The translations under genes and the position numbers were made by a program. A DNA stretch of 64,000 nt from Pseudomonadota bacterium. Its GTDB lineage: Bacteria; Pseudomonadota; Gammaproteobacteria; Burkholderiales; Rhodocyclaceae. This document shows positions 1 through 9,432 of the stretch, one piece after another (the stretch's first letter is position 1; the number at the start of each line of letters is the position of its first letter). Below the pieces are notes generated by a model. It ran no database searches. It was not told the origin of the DNA and was given only the letters and a program-made list of their open reading frames with translations. The stretch lies in NCBI GenBank assembly GCA_018261905.1, contig JAGTRU010000006.1, positions 186,001 to 250,000 on the forward strand, read 5' to 3'.

Positions 1-213
1 CACGACATCGGTGTGGCCGGCGAAGACGAAGAGCGGTGCGGTCGTGCCGCGCCGCGCCCAGAGATTGGTCACGCCATTGCGGTTGATGTATTCGAGGGCA
101 AAGCCGAGCGGGGCGAGGCGGGCGGCGATGATGTCCATGCAGCCGGCGTCGTCCGGCGTAACGGAAGGCCGGGCGATGATTTGCCGGGCCAGGGCAAAAG
201 TGGGATCGGTCAT
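1..213 (-). CDS. dapE: DapE, succinyl-diaminopimelate desuccinylase (5' part only)
   Basis: The gene starts at the ATG at 213-211 and runs off the left edge, so only about 71 N-terminal residues are seen. They begin [20 protein letters not shown] and reach FAGHTDVV, which carries the first zinc-binding histidine of the M20 peptidase family. DapE hydrolyses N-succinyl-L,L-diaminopimelate to diaminopimelate and succinate in the cytoplasm, a step of lysine and peptidoglycan synthesis. The start overlaps the pilU stop by one base (TGATG), so the two are almost certainly translationally coupled in a dapC-dapD-pilU-dapE operon. Identification rests on the partial sequence plus the dap context. Confidence 0.9.
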   Translation of the reverse strand, partial: MTDPTFALARQIIARPSVTPDDAGCMDIIAARLAPLGFALEYINRNGVTNLWARRGTTAPLFVFAGHTDVV

Positions 214-1394
214 CAGGGAGTTTCGTCGTCGGCCAGGCTGAGGGCGAATTCCTTGAAGGAAGTGCCGCCCGAGTTGGTGCTGTCGAAATCGAGCGCCAGT
301 TCGGCTTTCTTGTCTTCTTCCGGCGTGCTGCTACTGATCTCCGAGTTGTTGATCAGCCAGGACAGGTTGGTTGGCGAATCGGCATTGGCCAGGGCTTCGT
401 CGAGCGTGATGGTGCCTTCGCGGTAAAGGCGGAAGAGATCCTGCTCGAAAGTCTGCGAGCCCGGGGTCAGCGTTTGTTCCATCGCATCCTTGATGGCCTG
501 GACTTCGCCGCGTTCGATCAGTTCGCCGATATGGCGGGTATTGAGCATGACTTCGCAGGTCGGCAGCAGCTTGCCGTCGGGCTTCTTGACCAGGCGCTGG
601 GAAACGATGGCGCGCAGGCTGACCGAGAGGTCGAGGAAGAGCGCCGGGCGGTTTTCCGGCGGGAAGAAGCTGATGATGCGGTTCAACGCGTGGTAGGAAT
701 TGTTGGCGTGCAGCGTCGCCAGGCAGAGGTGGCCGGTCTGCGCATAGGCGACGGCGGCCTGCATGGTTTCCTTGTCGCGGATTTCGCCGATCAGGATGCA
801 GTCCGGTGCCTGGCGCATGGCGTTCTTCAGGGCCGTTTGCCAGTCGGCGGTATCCATGCCGATTTCGCGCTGGTTGACGATCGAGCGCTTGTGCTTGAAA
901 AGGAACTCGATCGGGTCCTCAATGGTCAGGATGTGACCATTGCGGTTGGCGTTGCGATGATCGAGCATGGCCGCGATGGTTGTCGATTTGCCGGAGCCGG
1001 TGGCGCCGACGATCAGGATCAGGCCGCGTTTTTCCATGATCATCTCGGCCAGCACCGGCGGGACGCCGAGATTTTCCAGTTGCGGAATATTGCCGAGGAT
1101 GAAGCGGACGACAATACTCACCGAGCCGCGCTGGCGGAAAATATTGACCCGGAAGTTGCCGACCTGGGCCACGCCAAAGGACAGATTCATCTCCGAGCTG
1201 GCTTCGAAGGTCTTAATCTGCTCCGGCGACATCAGTTCGTAGGCGATCTTCTCGATCATGTCGGGCAACATGACCTGCTGGTTCACCGGCAGGGTGTTGC
1301 CCTGGATCTTGATGTGAATCGGCGCGCCGGCGGATATGAAAATATCCGACGCCTGCTTTTCCGACATCAGCTGGAACAGTTTGTCGAGGATCAT
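213..1394 (-). CDS. pilU: PilU-type retraction ATPase of type IV pili
   Basis: A 393-residue PilT/PilU-family hexameric ATPase that powers pilus retraction at the inner-membrane base. Visible motifs are Walker [10 protein letters not shown] (130-138), the aspartate box TIEDP (157-161), Walker [10 protein letters not shown] with Glu204, and the His box ATLHA (226-230). The C-terminus beyond about residue 345 is acidic and longer than PilT, which favours PilU. It lies between dapD and dapE on the same strand, 26 bases after dapD and overlapping the dapE start, so a motility gene is embedded in a lysine-biosynthesis operon. No pilT is seen in the window. PilU versus a second PilT is the main uncertainty. 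Confidence 0.9.
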   Translation of the reverse strand: MILDKLFQLMSEKQASDIFISAGAPIHIKIQGNTLPVNQQVMLPDMIEKIAYELMSPEQIKTFEASSEMNLSFGVAQVGNFRVNIFRQRGSVSIVVRFILGNIPQLENLGVPPVLAEMIMEKRGLILIVGATGSGKSTTIAAMLDHRNANRNGHILTIEDPIEFLFKHKRSIVNQREIGMDTADWQTALKNAMRQAPDCILIGEIRDKETMQAAVAYAQTGHLCLATLHANNSYHALNRIISFFPPENRPALFLDLSVSLRAIVSQRLVKKPDGKLLPTCEVMLNTRHIGELIERGEVQAIKDAMEQTLTPGSQTFEQDLFRLYREGTITLDEALANADSPTNLSWLINNSEISSSTPEEDKKAELALDFDSTNSGGTSFKEFALSLADDETP

Positions 1395-1420
1395 CTGAAG
1401 ACCTCCGGGTCCGGTGTGGC

Positions 1421-2236
1421 TTAAGCGCGCAGCAGTTCGTTGATGCTGGTCTTCGAGCGGGTTTGCGCGTCGACCTTCTTGACGATGATGGCAGCGTACA
1501 GGCTGTACTTGCCGCCATCTTTCGGCAGATTGCCACTGATCACGACGGAGCCCGGCGGGATTTTGCCGTAGCTGATTTCACCGGTTTCGCGGTCGTAGAT
1601 CGGGGTGCTTTGGCCGATGTAGACGCCCATCGAGATCACCGAGTTTTCGCCGACGACGACGCCTTCGACGACTTCCGAACGGGCGCCGATGAAGCAGTTG
1701 TCTTCGATGATGACCGGGCCGGCCTGGATCGGTTCAAGCACGCCGCCGATGCCGACGCCGCCGGAAAGGTGCACGTTCTTGCCGATTTGCGCGCAGCTGC
1801 CGACCGTGACCCAGGTGTCGACCATGGTGCCTTCATCGACGTAGGCGCCGATGTTGACAAAAGACGGCATGAGCACGGCGTTCTTGGCGATGAACGCACC
1901 CTTGCGGGCGAAGGCGCCGGGCACGACGCGGAAGCCGCCGGCCTTGAATTGTTCTTCGGTCCAGCCCTGGAACTTGGTGTCGACCTTGTCGTAGAAGTTG
2001 ATGTCGCCAGCCTTCTGGACGCGGTTGTCGCGAGTGCGGAAGGACAGCAGCACAGCCTTCTTGGCCCACTGATTGACGACCCATTCGCCGTTGATCTTCT
2101 CGGCGACGCGCAGTTTGCCGCTGTCGAGGTCGCCGATCACCGATTCGATGATCTTGATGGCGTCGGTGGATTGGGTGGAAAGCTCGGTACGGCGTTCCCA
2201 GAGGTCGTCGATGGTGGCTTGCAACGGATGGCTCAT
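1421..2236 (-). CDS. dapD: DapD, tetrahydrodipicolinate N-succinyltransferase
   Basis: A 271-residue enzyme, close to the usual length of about 274. It transfers succinyl from succinyl-CoA to tetrahydrodipicolinate, the first committed step of the succinylase branch of lysine/DAP synthesis. An alpha-helical N-terminus ([16 protein letters not shown]) is followed by the left-handed beta-helix of hexapeptide repeats at about 105-235, including the family segment around [18 protein letters not shown]. The ATG at 2236 fits. It sits 17 bases downstream of dapC and upstream of pilU-dapE. Confidence 0.97.
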   Translation of the reverse strand: MSHPLQATIDDLWERRTELSTQSTDAIKIIESVIGDLDSGKLRVAEKINGEWVVNQWAKKAVLLSFRTRDNRVQKAGDINFYDKVDTKFQGWTEEQFKAGGFRVVPGAFARKGAFIAKNAVLMPSFVNIGAYVDEGTMVDTWVTVGSCAQIGKNVHLSGGVGIGGVLEPIQAGPVIIEDNCFIGARSEVVEGVVVGENSVISMGVYIGQSTPIYDRETGEISYGKIPPGSVVISGNLPKDGGKYSLYAAIIVKKVDAQTRSKTSINELLRA

Positions 2237-2253
2237 GGAGGGTTCTCTCGGTT

Positions 2254-3453
2254 TTAAAGTTGTTGGGTAAATTGACGGATACGGCTGGCCGCTTCAAGGC
2301 ATTCATCCAGCGAAGCGACCAGCGCAATGCGAATGAAATTGGCGCCTGGATTGACGCCACCCACCTCGCGGGCGAGGAAACTGCCGGGCAGAACGACGAC
2401 ATTATAGTGTTCGAGCAGGCCGCGGGCGAAGTCGGTGTCCGGGATCGCCGTTTTCGCCCACAGGTAGAAACTGGCGTCCGGCATGCCGGTGCCGAGCACC
2501 TCGGCGATCAGCGGCGTCACGGCGGCGAATTTTTCGCGGTACTGGTTGCGGTTGTCGAGCACATGCGCCTCGTCATTCCAGGCGGCAATCGAGGCGGTCT
2601 GCACCGGGGGCGCCATGGCGCAGCCGTGGTAGGTGCGGTAAAGGAGGAATTTCTTGAGAATTTTCGCATCACCGGCGACGAAACCGGAGCGCATGCCCGG
2701 TACGTTGGAACGCTTGGACAGGCTGGAGAACATCACCAGCCGTTCATTCGAGCGACCGAGCAGCTTGGCCGCTTGGAGGCCGCCGATCGGCGGATTGGCC
2801 TCGTCGAAATAGATTTCCGAATAGCACTCGTCGGAAGCGATGATGAAGCCGTACTTGTCGGACAGCGCGAACAGCGTCTGCCAGGCGGCGAGCGACAGCA
2901 CCTTGCCGGTCGGGTTGCCCGGCGAGCAGACGTAGAAGAGCTGGACACGGGCCCATTCGGCTTCGCTCAACTGGCTGTAGTCGTAGGCGAAATCATTGTC
3001 CGGCAGGTTGTTCAGGAAGCGCGGTTCGGCCCCGGCCAGATAGGCGGCGCCTTCGTAGATCTGATAGAACGGATTCGGGCTGACGACCAGCGGCACGTGG
3101 CCTCGACTCGGATCAATCACCGTTTGCGCGAAGGAGAATAGCGCCTCGCGCGAACCATTGACCGGCAGGATCTCGGTTTCGGCATTCAGCGCCAGACCGT
3201 AGCGCCGTTCGCACCAGGCGGCGATGGCCTGGCGCAGCGCCGGGATGCCTTGCGTTGTCGGGTAATTGGCCAGGCCTTTCAGGCCGTTGGCCAGGGCGTC
3301 GATGATGAAGGCCGGCGTCGGATGCTGCGGTTCGCCGATGGAAAGTTTGATCTCTTTGTACTGCGGGTTGGGGGTGATGCCGGCGAACAGGGCGCGCAGC
3401 TTTTCAAACGGGTAGGGCTGGAGTTGGGCGAGGTGTGGATTCACGTCGGACAT
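2254..3453 (-). CDS. dapC: DapC, succinyldiaminopimelate aminotransferase
   Basis: A 399-residue fold-type I PLP aminotransferase that makes N-succinyl-L,L-diaminopimelate from N-succinyl-2-amino-6-oxopimelate with glutamate as amino donor. The PLP lysine is in SSLSKRSN (Lys247). SPGNPTG at about 178-184 and the region around Asp208 (SDECYSE) complete the cofactor site. I chose the ATG at 3453 over an in-frame TTG one codon upstream. It is the first gene of the dapC-dapD-pilU-dapE operon and is divergent from the lipoprotein gene at 3503. Related class I aminotransferases can look similar, but the neighbours make DapC by far the best call. Confidence 0.93.
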   Translation of the reverse strand: MSDVNPHLAQLQPYPFEKLRALFAGITPNPQYKEIKLSIGEPQHPTPAFIIDALANGLKGLANYPTTQGIPALRQAIAAWCERRYGLALNAETEILPVNGSREALFSFAQTVIDPSRGHVPLVVSPNPFYQIYEGAAYLAGAEPRFLNNLPDNDFAYDYSQLSEAEWARVQLFYVCSPGNPTGKVLSLAAWQTLFALSDKYGFIIASDECYSEIYFDEANPPIGGLQAAKLLGRSNERLVMFSSLSKRSNVPGMRSGFVAGDAKILKKFLLYRTYHGCAMAPPVQTASIAAWNDEAHVLDNRNQYREKFAAVTPLIAEVLGTGMPDASFYLWAKTAIPDTDFARGLLEHYNVVVLPGSFLAREVGGVNPGANFIRIALVASLDECLEAASRIRQFTQQL

Positions 3454-3502
3454 CAAATGGGTGTCAAAATGGAATTATCTCCGAAAATGCCGGCGCTGCC
3501 TC

Positions 3503-3880
3503 GTGAACAAACGCTTATTCGTACTCTTCTTTCTCTGTCCCTGGTTGTTGACCGCCTGCGCCTTCGGCTATCAGGCGCGCGGCAGTCTCAGCGACGTGCC
3601 GGGCGAACTGCGCGGCAAGGGATATCCGGGCAATAGTGGCGGCGGGCGTTTCGCCTTGGCCGATAGTGACGGCCGCCTGGCTTGCGACGGTCAGGCCGAA
3701 GCGCCGACCAGTTCGCCAAATCCCGGCAGTTGCGCCGGAGAAAGTGGGGCGGGCAGGCTGCGCTGTTCGGATGGTCGGCAGATCGCTTTTGTCTGGCAGG
3801 GGCTCTCGTGCCGCTCTTTCAAGGGCGGCGGAGTGGACCTTCAGGGCAATCGGCTGGAATTTGTGGTCGAACGGCGGTGA
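3503..3880 (+). CDS. Small putative lipoprotein, function unknown
   Basis: About 125 residues. The GTG at 3503 gives an N-terminus MNKRLFVLFFLCPWLLTAC, a short basic stretch, a hydrophobic core and a lipobox ending in Cys, so lipidation is predicted. A GTG at 3461 in the same frame would add 14 residues and spoil the signal peptide. The mature part is rich in Gly and Ser with paired cysteines and a repeated pattern (GRLACDGQA, GRLRCSDGR) suggesting two short beta units. I do not recognise a named family. It is divergent from dapC and followed by a gap of about 140 bases. Confidence 0.65.
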   Translation: MNKRLFVLFFLCPWLLTACAFGYQARGSLSDVPGELRGKGYPGNSGGGRFALADSDGRLACDGQAEAPTSSPNPGSCAGESGAGRLRCSDGRQIAFVWQGLSCRSFKGGGVDLQGNRLEFVVERR

Positions 3881-4019
3881 CCGGTGAGGTGACCCGTTCC
3901 TGTTTTACCGAGCGCTTGCGCCGCATTCACGGGGTGCGCTGAGGTATCATCCGGGGGCCTGATTCATCCGGGTGGCTTCCGCCATCTTCGGGCTACGTGC
4001 CTAACCGACCCTTCCGAAC

Positions 4020-4430
4020 ATGACGCCCTGTTTCCCGACTTTCAAGTATTTCATCCGTTTCTTCCTGCTTGCCGTTCTGTTGCAGAGCCCGCTGACCATG
4101 GCCAGCGATGGCGGCGGGGCGGCCGGACCGGCGCCGCTTAAATTTCTTGCCAATCTGGGAGATCCCGCCAACGGGGGAAAATATTTGCAGGTGCAGATGG
4201 TCTTCGATGCGGCCAGCCCCGAGATCGAGCACGAAATTTCTGTCTATCTGCCGAAAATCCAGCATGCCCTGATTCTTCTCCTGTCCGCTGAGGATGCCTC
4301 GACGCTGCTGACCCTGAAGGGCAAGAAGGACCTGATGGAGAATATCGTTCAGGAGGTCAATCACTTGCTGCATCAAACCCCCGCCAAAGGGGTAAAGGAA
4401 GTGTTTTTCACCAGTTTCATCATTCAGTAA
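4020..4430 (+). CDS. FliL-like protein with an N-terminal export signal
   Basis: 136 residues. After a hydrophobic segment at about 9-27 (FLLAVLLQSPLTMAS) the protein shows the FliL pattern: YLQVQMVFDA, then PKIQHALILLLS, TLKGKKDLMENI and the terminal VFFTSFIIQ. FliL proteins associate with the flagellar basal body and stator. No flagellar genes are nearby, so this is an orphan copy whose role may be flagellar or not. The hydrophobic stretch could be a cleaved signal or a membrane anchor. The ATG at 4020 is the first in frame. Confidence 0.75.
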   Translation: MTPCFPTFKYFIRFFLLAVLLQSPLTMASDGGGAAGPAPLKFLANLGDPANGGKYLQVQMVFDAASPEIEHEISVYLPKIQHALILLLSAEDASTLLTLKGKKDLMENIVQEVNHLLHQTPAKGVKEVFFTSFIIQ

Positions 4431-4538
4431 GCAGGGGCGTCGCCAAGCCAAGCCGGCAATTAAATGCCCGTGCTGCTCTTGAGAAATACCGTTATTGCCC
4501 GTAAATAGGGTTGTAGGAGTTCTCATTGGAGGTGTGTG

Positions 4539-4772
4539 ATGGACGTCATCTACAGCAGCGATCATTATTGGGTGCTGGCTTATCCGGCCCAACAGGGCTT
4601 CGAGCTTTTCGACAAGGAAAGTCTGTCTACGCTGTTTCTGCAAGGGGCGCTGGCGTGGCATTTTCGCCATGCGATCGAAGAGATTCCGGAAGCTGAACGC
4701 GATGAGGAAACCATCGACGCCTTTCTCGATGACTATTGCGCCGGTAGTGCCCGGCCCATCGTTTTCCACTGA
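4539..4772 (+). CDS. DUF3567 family small protein
   Basis: 77 residues from the ATG at 4539. A GTG lies immediately before it, but GGAGG at 4528-4532 is spaced six bases from the ATG and only three from the GTG. The sequence (MDVIYSSDHYWVLAYP, then GFELFDKES and AWHFRHAIEE) matches the betaproteobacterial DUF3567 family, which has no established function. No signal or membrane segment is seen. It is monocistronic or paired with the DUF3460 gene 49 bases downstream. Confidence 0.75.
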   Translation: MDVIYSSDHYWVLAYPAQQGFELFDKESLSTLFLQGALAWHFRHAIEEIPEAERDEETIDAFLDDYCAGSARPIVFH

Positions 4773-4821
4773 CGTGCTAGAATCGCGGCATTGTCTTGAT
4801 TAGCTTGAGGAATGCAGTCAA

Positions 4822-5031
4822 ATGGGTGATGTAAATACGAGCTACGTGTCGCCGCACACGCTTTGGATGAACGAGCAACTGGAAAAGAACCCGGCCTGGG
4901 TGGAAGATCAGAAGGCCGGTCGCGCCTTGTGGTGGGACAAGAAGCAGGATGTCGACACCAGCGGACGAAATGCCGCCGCCAAGGTCGCCCAGAAGCCGTA
5001 TCCGTACGACGTCAATTTCTACGGCGAATAA
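4822..5031 (+). CDS. DUF3460 family small protein
   Basis: 69 residues, hydrophilic, with the family hallmarks of DUF3460: TLWMNEQLEKNPAWVEDQKAG followed by RALWWDK and a C-terminal KPYPYDVNFY. Function is unknown. The gene ends 22 bases before a strong bidirectional terminator shared with the oppositely oriented acetyltransferase gene. Confidence 0.75.
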   Translation: MGDVNTSYVSPHTLWMNEQLEKNPAWVEDQKAGRALWWDKKQDVDTSGRNAAAKVAQKPYPYDVNFYGE

Positions 5032-5052
5032 GCGAGTGTAGATTTTCCCGGG

Positions 5053-5092
5053 GCAACAAAAAAGCCGGTCCAGCGACCGGCTTTTTTGTTGC
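5053..5092. terminator. Bidirectional Rho-independent terminator
   Basis: A perfect inverted repeat with 18-base arms at 5053-5070 and 5075-5092 and a four-base loop. The GC core AGCCGGTC is flanked by an A run on one side and a T run on the other, so it can stop transcription from both strands. It lies between the DUF3460 gene and the convergent gene ending at 5107. Confidence 0.95.
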
Positions 5093-5106
5093 CAGAAGGT
5101 TTCTGA

Positions 5107-7800
5107 TCAGCCGACCAGCGGCTTGACGACGCGCTTGACGGCGGTGTCGTCGGGGTGTGGGTGGATGGTGAAACCGAGGCTGGTCATCAGGCGGAACATC
5201 TTGCTGTTGGTTGATAGCACATCGCCGACCACGGCGCGATAGCCCTTGGCGCGGGCGCAGTCGATCAAGGCCGACATCAGTTTGCGGCCGACGCCGCTTT
5301 TCTGGCTGTCGTCGGCCACCGCCAGGGCGAACTCGACCGATTCACCGTCCGGATTGACAACGTAGCGCGCCACGCCGATCTGGTGTTCCTTGCCATCCTC
5401 GTCGGGCAGCGTTGCCACCAGGGCCATCTCGCGGTCGTAGTCGATCTGCGTGAAGCGGACCAGCATGGTCTGCGTCAATTCGCGCAGGGTGTCCATGAAA
5501 CGGTAGTAGCGCGATTCGTCGGACATGTGCTTGACGAATTCCTGCTCCAGCTCGGCGTCTTCCGGACGGATCGGGCGGATGGTGACGACCTTGCCGTCGT
5601 TCATCTGCCATTCCTGGATCAGATGCACCGGGTAGGGGTAGATCGACATGTGGGCGTAACGGTCGCCGCTGGCGCCGGCGGCGTGATCAATGACAATCCG
5701 GGCATCGGCGGCGATGGCGCCATTTTCGTCGACGATCAGCGGGTTGAGGTCGAGTTCCATGATCCACGGCAGCTCGCAGACCATTTCGGAAATACAGAGC
5801 AGGACTTCCTTGATCGCTTCGCGGTCGACCGGCGGCATGTTGTGGAATTGACCGAGGATTTTCGAGGCGCGCGTTGAGTCGATGAGGTCCTTGGCGAGGA
5901 ATTTGTTGAGCGGCGGCAGGGCGACCGAGCGGTCACTGAAAATTTCGACGTCGAAACCGCCGGCGCCAAAGGTGATGACCGGCCCGAAAATCGGATCGCG
6001 GAAGACGCCGATCATCAATTCGCGGCCGTTCGGCCGGGAGAGGAAGGGTTCGATCGAGACGCCATTGATCTTGGCCGTCGGATGGCGCTTGCTGACCGTG
6101 TCGATAATGTCATGGTAGGCGTTGCGGACGGCCGGCGCATTGACGATGTTGAGACGGACGCCGCCGGCATCCGACTTGTGCGGCAGGTCCGGCGAATCGA
6201 CCTTCATGGCGATCGGGAAACCGATTTGTTCGGCGAGCAACAGGGCTTCGGTTGCCGTGCGGGCAACCATGGTCTGGGCGACCGGCACCTTGAAGGCGCG
6301 CAGGATGGCCTTCGATTCCATTTCCGAGAGCACCTTGCGCCGTTCGGCGAGCAGGGCCTCGATCAGCATCTTGGCCCCTTCGGCCTCGGGGCGGCCGTGC
6401 TGGCGGGTCGGTTCCGGGGTCTGCAAGAGCAGTTTCTGGTTACGGTAATACTTGGAGATATGGTGGAACAGTTCGATCGCCGTTTCCGGCATGCGGAAGG
6501 CCGGGATGCCGGATTCTTCGAGCAGCTTGCGGGCCGCACGCACCTGTTCCTCGCCCATCCAGCAACAGATGATCGAACGGTTGAGCTTGTCGGCGACTTC
6601 GATGATGGCCTGGGCCACCCCCATCGGGTCGGTCATCGCCTGCGGCGAGAGCATGACCAGAGTGCTGTCGACATTCGGGTCCTGGGTGACGGCCAGGATG
6701 GCGTCGCGATAACGTTCCGGCGTCGCATCGCCGGCGATGTCGATCGGATTGCTGTGCGACCAGGTGTTGGGCATCGACTTGTTGAGGATCGCCATCGTTT
6801 CGCTGGACAGCTCGGCCAGCGGAATGCCCATGTCGCCGGCGCGGTCGGCCGCCATAGCGCCGGGGCCGCCGCCGTTGGTGATGATGGCCAGACGGTTGCC
6901 GAGCGGCCGGAACTTGGAAGCCAGGGCCTTGGCGGCGTAGAACAACTGGCCGACGTTCTGGACGCGAACGACGCCGGCGCGGCGCACGGCGGCATCGAAT
7001 ACGGTGTCGGAGACGGCGGCCATGCCGGAGTGGGTCGCCGTGGCCATGGCGCCGGCTTCGTGGCGGCCGGCCTTCAACAGGATGATCGGCTTGATGCGGG
7101 CGGCGGAACGCAGGGCGCTCATGAAACGGCGGGCGTTGCGGATGCCTTCGACGTACATCAGGATATAGTGGGTGCGGCTGTCGTAGATCAGGTAATCGAG
7201 GATTTCGCCGAAATCGACATCGGCCGTCATGCCCAGCGAAATCACCGAGGAGAAGCCGACCTGGTTGGCCTTGGCCCAGTCGAGCACGGCCGAGCACATG
7301 GCGCCCGATTGCGAGACCAGCGCCAGGTTGCCCGGATTGGCGGAGACCTTGGCGAAGGTGGCATTCAGGCCGAGTTCCGGGCGGATGATGCCCAGGCAGT
7401 TGGGGCCGAGGACGCGCACGTTGTAGGAACGGGCGATTTCCAGCACCTTGCGTTCGAGGGCAGCACCGATATGGCCGGCTTCCGAAAAGCCGGAGGCGAT
7501 GATGATGACGTTGCGCACCCCGCTACGCCCGCATTGTTCGATCAATTGCGGCACGGTCTGCGGGCGGGTGGCAATCACCGCCATTTCGACGCGGGCGCCG
7601 ATTTCCTCGATCGATTTGTAGGCCGGCTGGCCCTGCACGGTTTCGTGCTTGGGGTTGATGGCGTACAGCTTGCCCTTGTAACCCGAGTTCAGAATGTTCT
7701 TGAAAATGACATTGCCCACCGAGTTTTCCCGGTCGGAGGCGCCGATCACGGCGACTGATTTTGGTTCGAAAAGCGAAGTCAGATAATGCTGTTCCAACAT
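5107..7800 (-). CDS. Pat/PatZ-like bifunctional acyl-CoA synthetase and GNAT acetyltransferase
   Basis: 897 residues in the architecture of protein lysine acetyltransferases of the Pat/YfiQ type. An NDP-forming acyl-CoA synthetase part spans about 1-460 (CoA-binding VAVIGASDRENSVGN near the start). An ATP-grasp subdomain lies at about 480-715, and a C-terminal GNAT domain at about 745-890 carries the acetyl-CoA loop QKSGVGRKLM. Such enzymes acetylate lysines, classically on acetyl-CoA synthetase. A His is present at 257 in ATHSG, where active ADP-forming synthetases carry their phosphohistidine. Whether the synthetase half is active cannot be told from sequence. AGGGG precedes the ATG at 7800. 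It is convergent with the DUF3460 gene. Confidence 0.9.
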   Translation of the reverse strand: MLEQHYLTSLFEPKSVAVIGASDRENSVGNVIFKNILNSGYKGKLYAINPKHETVQGQPAYKSIEEIGARVEMAVIATRPQTVPQLIEQCGRSGVRNVIIIASGFSEAGHIGAALERKVLEIARSYNVRVLGPNCLGIIRPELGLNATFAKVSANPGNLALVSQSGAMCSAVLDWAKANQVGFSSVISLGMTADVDFGEILDYLIYDSRTHYILMYVEGIRNARRFMSALRSAARIKPIILLKAGRHEAGAMATATHSGMAAVSDTVFDAAVRRAGVVRVQNVGQLFYAAKALASKFRPLGNRLAIITNGGGPGAMAADRAGDMGIPLAELSSETMAILNKSMPNTWSHSNPIDIAGDATPERYRDAILAVTQDPNVDSTLVMLSPQAMTDPMGVAQAIIEVADKLNRSIICCWMGEEQVRAARKLLEESGIPAFRMPETAIELFHHISKYYRNQKLLLQTPEPTRQHGRPEAEGAKMLIEALLAERRKVLSEMESKAILRAFKVPVAQTMVARTATEALLLAEQIGFPIAMKVDSPDLPHKSDAGGVRLNIVNAPAVRNAYHDIIDTVSKRHPTAKINGVSIEPFLSRPNGRELMIGVFRDPIFGPVITFGAGGFDVEIFSDRSVALPPLNKFLAKDLIDSTRASKILGQFHNMPPVDREAIKEVLLCISEMVCELPWIMELDLNPLIVDENGAIAADARIVIDHAAGASGDRYAHMSIYPYPVHLIQEWQMNDGKVVTIRPIRPEDAELEQEFVKHMSDESRYYRFMDTLRELTQTMLVRFTQIDYDREMALVATLPDEDGKEHQIGVARYVVNPDGESVEFALAVADDSQKSGVGRKLMSALIDCARAKGYRAVVGDVLSTNSKMFRLMTSLGFTIHPHPDDTAVKRVVKPLVG

Positions 7801-7888
7801 GGCGAACCCCTAGTTAATTTGTTTTTGTGCGGTGCAAGATTCTGGCACAAATGGATGGCGATTACCATTGGCCGGGAAGGGGTTTAGG

Positions 7889-8296
7889 CTATTCCGCGAG
7901 GCTCTGTTCGAGCCGTATGGATTGCGATAGGGCGCGGTGTACCGGGCATTTCCCGGCAATCTCCAGCAAGCGCTGGCGCTGCTCGGCGGAGAGCTCGCCG
8001 CTCAGTGTGATCTGCCGCGTGATGAGGTCGCGTGACTGGCCGTCGATATCGATTTTGCGGTGGCTGAGGGCGACGCTGATGGCCCTCAGCGGCAAGCCCT
8101 TGCGCTCGGCATACATGCGCAGGGTCATCGAGGTGCAGGCGCCCAGACCGGCCATCAGGAAATCGAAGGGGGCCGGGCCGGCATCGGCCCCGCCGACGCT
8201 GAGCGGTTCATCGGCGAGCAGGGAGTGGCGGCCGAGGTGAACGGCCTGCTGGTATCTTCCTTGTCCATTTTCAGCGACGATAACGACTTCCGACAT
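7889..8296 (-). CDS. OsmC/Ohr-family protein
   Basis: 135 residues from the ATG at 8296, preceded by GGAGCC. The two family cysteines are present: Cys54 in GACTSMT and Cys117 in GKCPVHR. OsmC-type proteins reduce organic or fatty-acid hydroperoxides with these thiols. Spacing and flanks look more like the YhfA/OsmC-like branch than classical Ohr. It is divergently arranged with the methyltransferase gene at 8316, with 19 bases between starts, so their promoters must overlap neighbouring coding DNA. Confidence 0.85.
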   Translation of the reverse strand: MSEVVIVAENGQGRYQQAVHLGRHSLLADEPLSVGGADAGPAPFDFLMAGLGACTSMTLRMYAERKGLPLRAISVALSHRKIDIDGQSRDLITRQITLSGELSAEQRQRLLEIAGKCPVHRALSQSIRLEQSLAE

Positions 8297-8315
8297 AACA
8301 GGCTCCTTCAACGAT

Positions 8316-8837
8316 ATGCCTCAAATCATACCTGCATCACCCTGGGTCGAACGCTATTGCCAGCGGATTCCGCAAACCGCCACAGTCCTCGATCTGGCCT
8401 GCGGCAGCGGTCGGCATAGCCGTCTGCTGGCCGGACTGGGCTACCAGGTGTTGGCCGTCGACCGCGATCAGGAAGCCTTGGCCGGTCTGCGCGAGGTACC
8501 GGGCGTCGTCGTCCAGGCGCTCGATCTGGAAGCGGCAAGCTGGCCGCTGGCCGGCGAACGCTTTGCCGGTATCGTCATTACCAATTATCTTTGGCGGCCG
8601 CATCTGCCAACCTTGCTGGCGCAGCTCACCGCTGGCGGCGTGCTGATTTACGAAACCTTCATGCTCGGTAACGAAGCCTACGGCAAACCGTCAAACCCGG
8701 AATTTCTGCTGCGTTCCGGCGAATTGCGTCAAATCGTCAAGACGGCCGGGCTTCGCGAGCTGGCTTTCGCGGAAGGCTATACGGCGACGCCCTGGCCGGC
8801 CATGCGCCAGGCCATTGTCGCCGAGCGGGTTATTTGA
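8316..8837 (+). CDS. Class I SAM-dependent methyltransferase, substrate unknown
   Basis: 173 residues with the SAM-binding motif I VLDLACGSGRH (24-34), an acidic end of strand 2 (VLAVDRD) and motif post-I region QALDLEAASW. Later, GGVLIYETFMLGNEAYG resembles small methyltransferases of the TehB-like group. Substrate cannot be read from sequence. It is convergent with tesA and the two coding regions overlap by eight bases at their 3' ends. Confidence 0.8.
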   Translation: MPQIIPASPWVERYCQRIPQTATVLDLACGSGRHSRLLAGLGYQVLAVDRDQEALAGLREVPGVVVQALDLEAASWPLAGERFAGIVITNYLWRPHLPTLLAQLTAGGVLIYETFMLGNEAYGKPSNPEFLLRSGELRQIVKTAGLRELAFAEGYTATPWPAMRQAIVAERVI

Positions 8838-9432
8838 GCAGGGGCAGCAAGGCCGGCCAGACATGATCGGCGATGAAGGGTTGCATTTCGGCCGTTGGAT
8901 GCAGGGTGTCGGCCTGAAACGCGTTGCGGCGCGAGGCGACGGGGGCAAGCAGGAAATCGAGGAGGGCGGTCTTTTTGCTCCGTGCCACCTGCCGATAACT
9001 GGCGATGAATTCTTCGGCATAGAGCCCGTAGTTGGGCGGTACGCGCATGCCGGCGAGGAGGACGCGGGCGCCGCTCGCCTGTGCGCTATCGACCATGGCG
9101 TTCAGGTTGTCGCGGATCTGGGGCAGCGGCAGGCCACGCAGGCCGTCGTTGGCGCCCAGCGCAATGATGACGATCGCCGGCCGGTAGCGCTTGAGCGCCG
9201 GGCCGAGGCGGGAAAGACCGCCGGCCGTGGTCTCGCCGGAAATCGACAGATTGGCAACGCTATAATCGAGACGTTTTTCCGCCAGCCGCTTGTCGAGTAG
9301 CGACGGCCAGGCCTGTTCCGGACGAATGCCGTAACCGGCCGACAGCGAGTCGCCCATCACCAGTATGGTCTTCGCAGCCAGTGCCGGGGCGGAGGAAAAA
9401 AGCAGGACCAACAGGAAGAGAGCGAGCCGCAT
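8830..9432 (-). CDS. tesA: TesA-type periplasmic lysophospholipase/thioesterase (SGNH hydrolase)
   Basis: 200 residues from the ATG at 9432. A signal peptide spans about 1-19 (MRLALFLLVLLFSSAPALA). The SGNH blocks follow: GDSLSAGYG with nucleophile Ser29, GANDGLRG with Asn95, and DTLHP with Asp175 and His178. The family hydrolyses acyl-CoA, lysophospholipids and aryl esters in the periplasm. Upstream in-frame codons would destroy the signal peptide. Its start codon overlaps by two bases the start codon of the ABC gene on the other strand, within a shared CATG. Confidence 0.92.
   Translation of the reverse strand: MRLALFLLVLLFSSAPALAAKTILVMGDSLSAGYGIRPEQAWPSLLDKRLAEKRLDYSVANLSISGETTAGGLSRLGPALKRYRPAIVIIALGANDGLRGLPLPQIRDNLNAMVDSAQASGARVLLAGMRVPPNYGLYAEEFIASYRQVARSKKTALLDFLLAPVASRRNAFQADTLHPTAEMQPFIADHVWPALLPLLK

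Noticed and set aside
6082-7758. Long open frame antisense to the Pat-like gene
   Set aside because: His/Gly/Asp-rich shadow typical of GC-rich DNA; the minus-strand gene has full domain matches.
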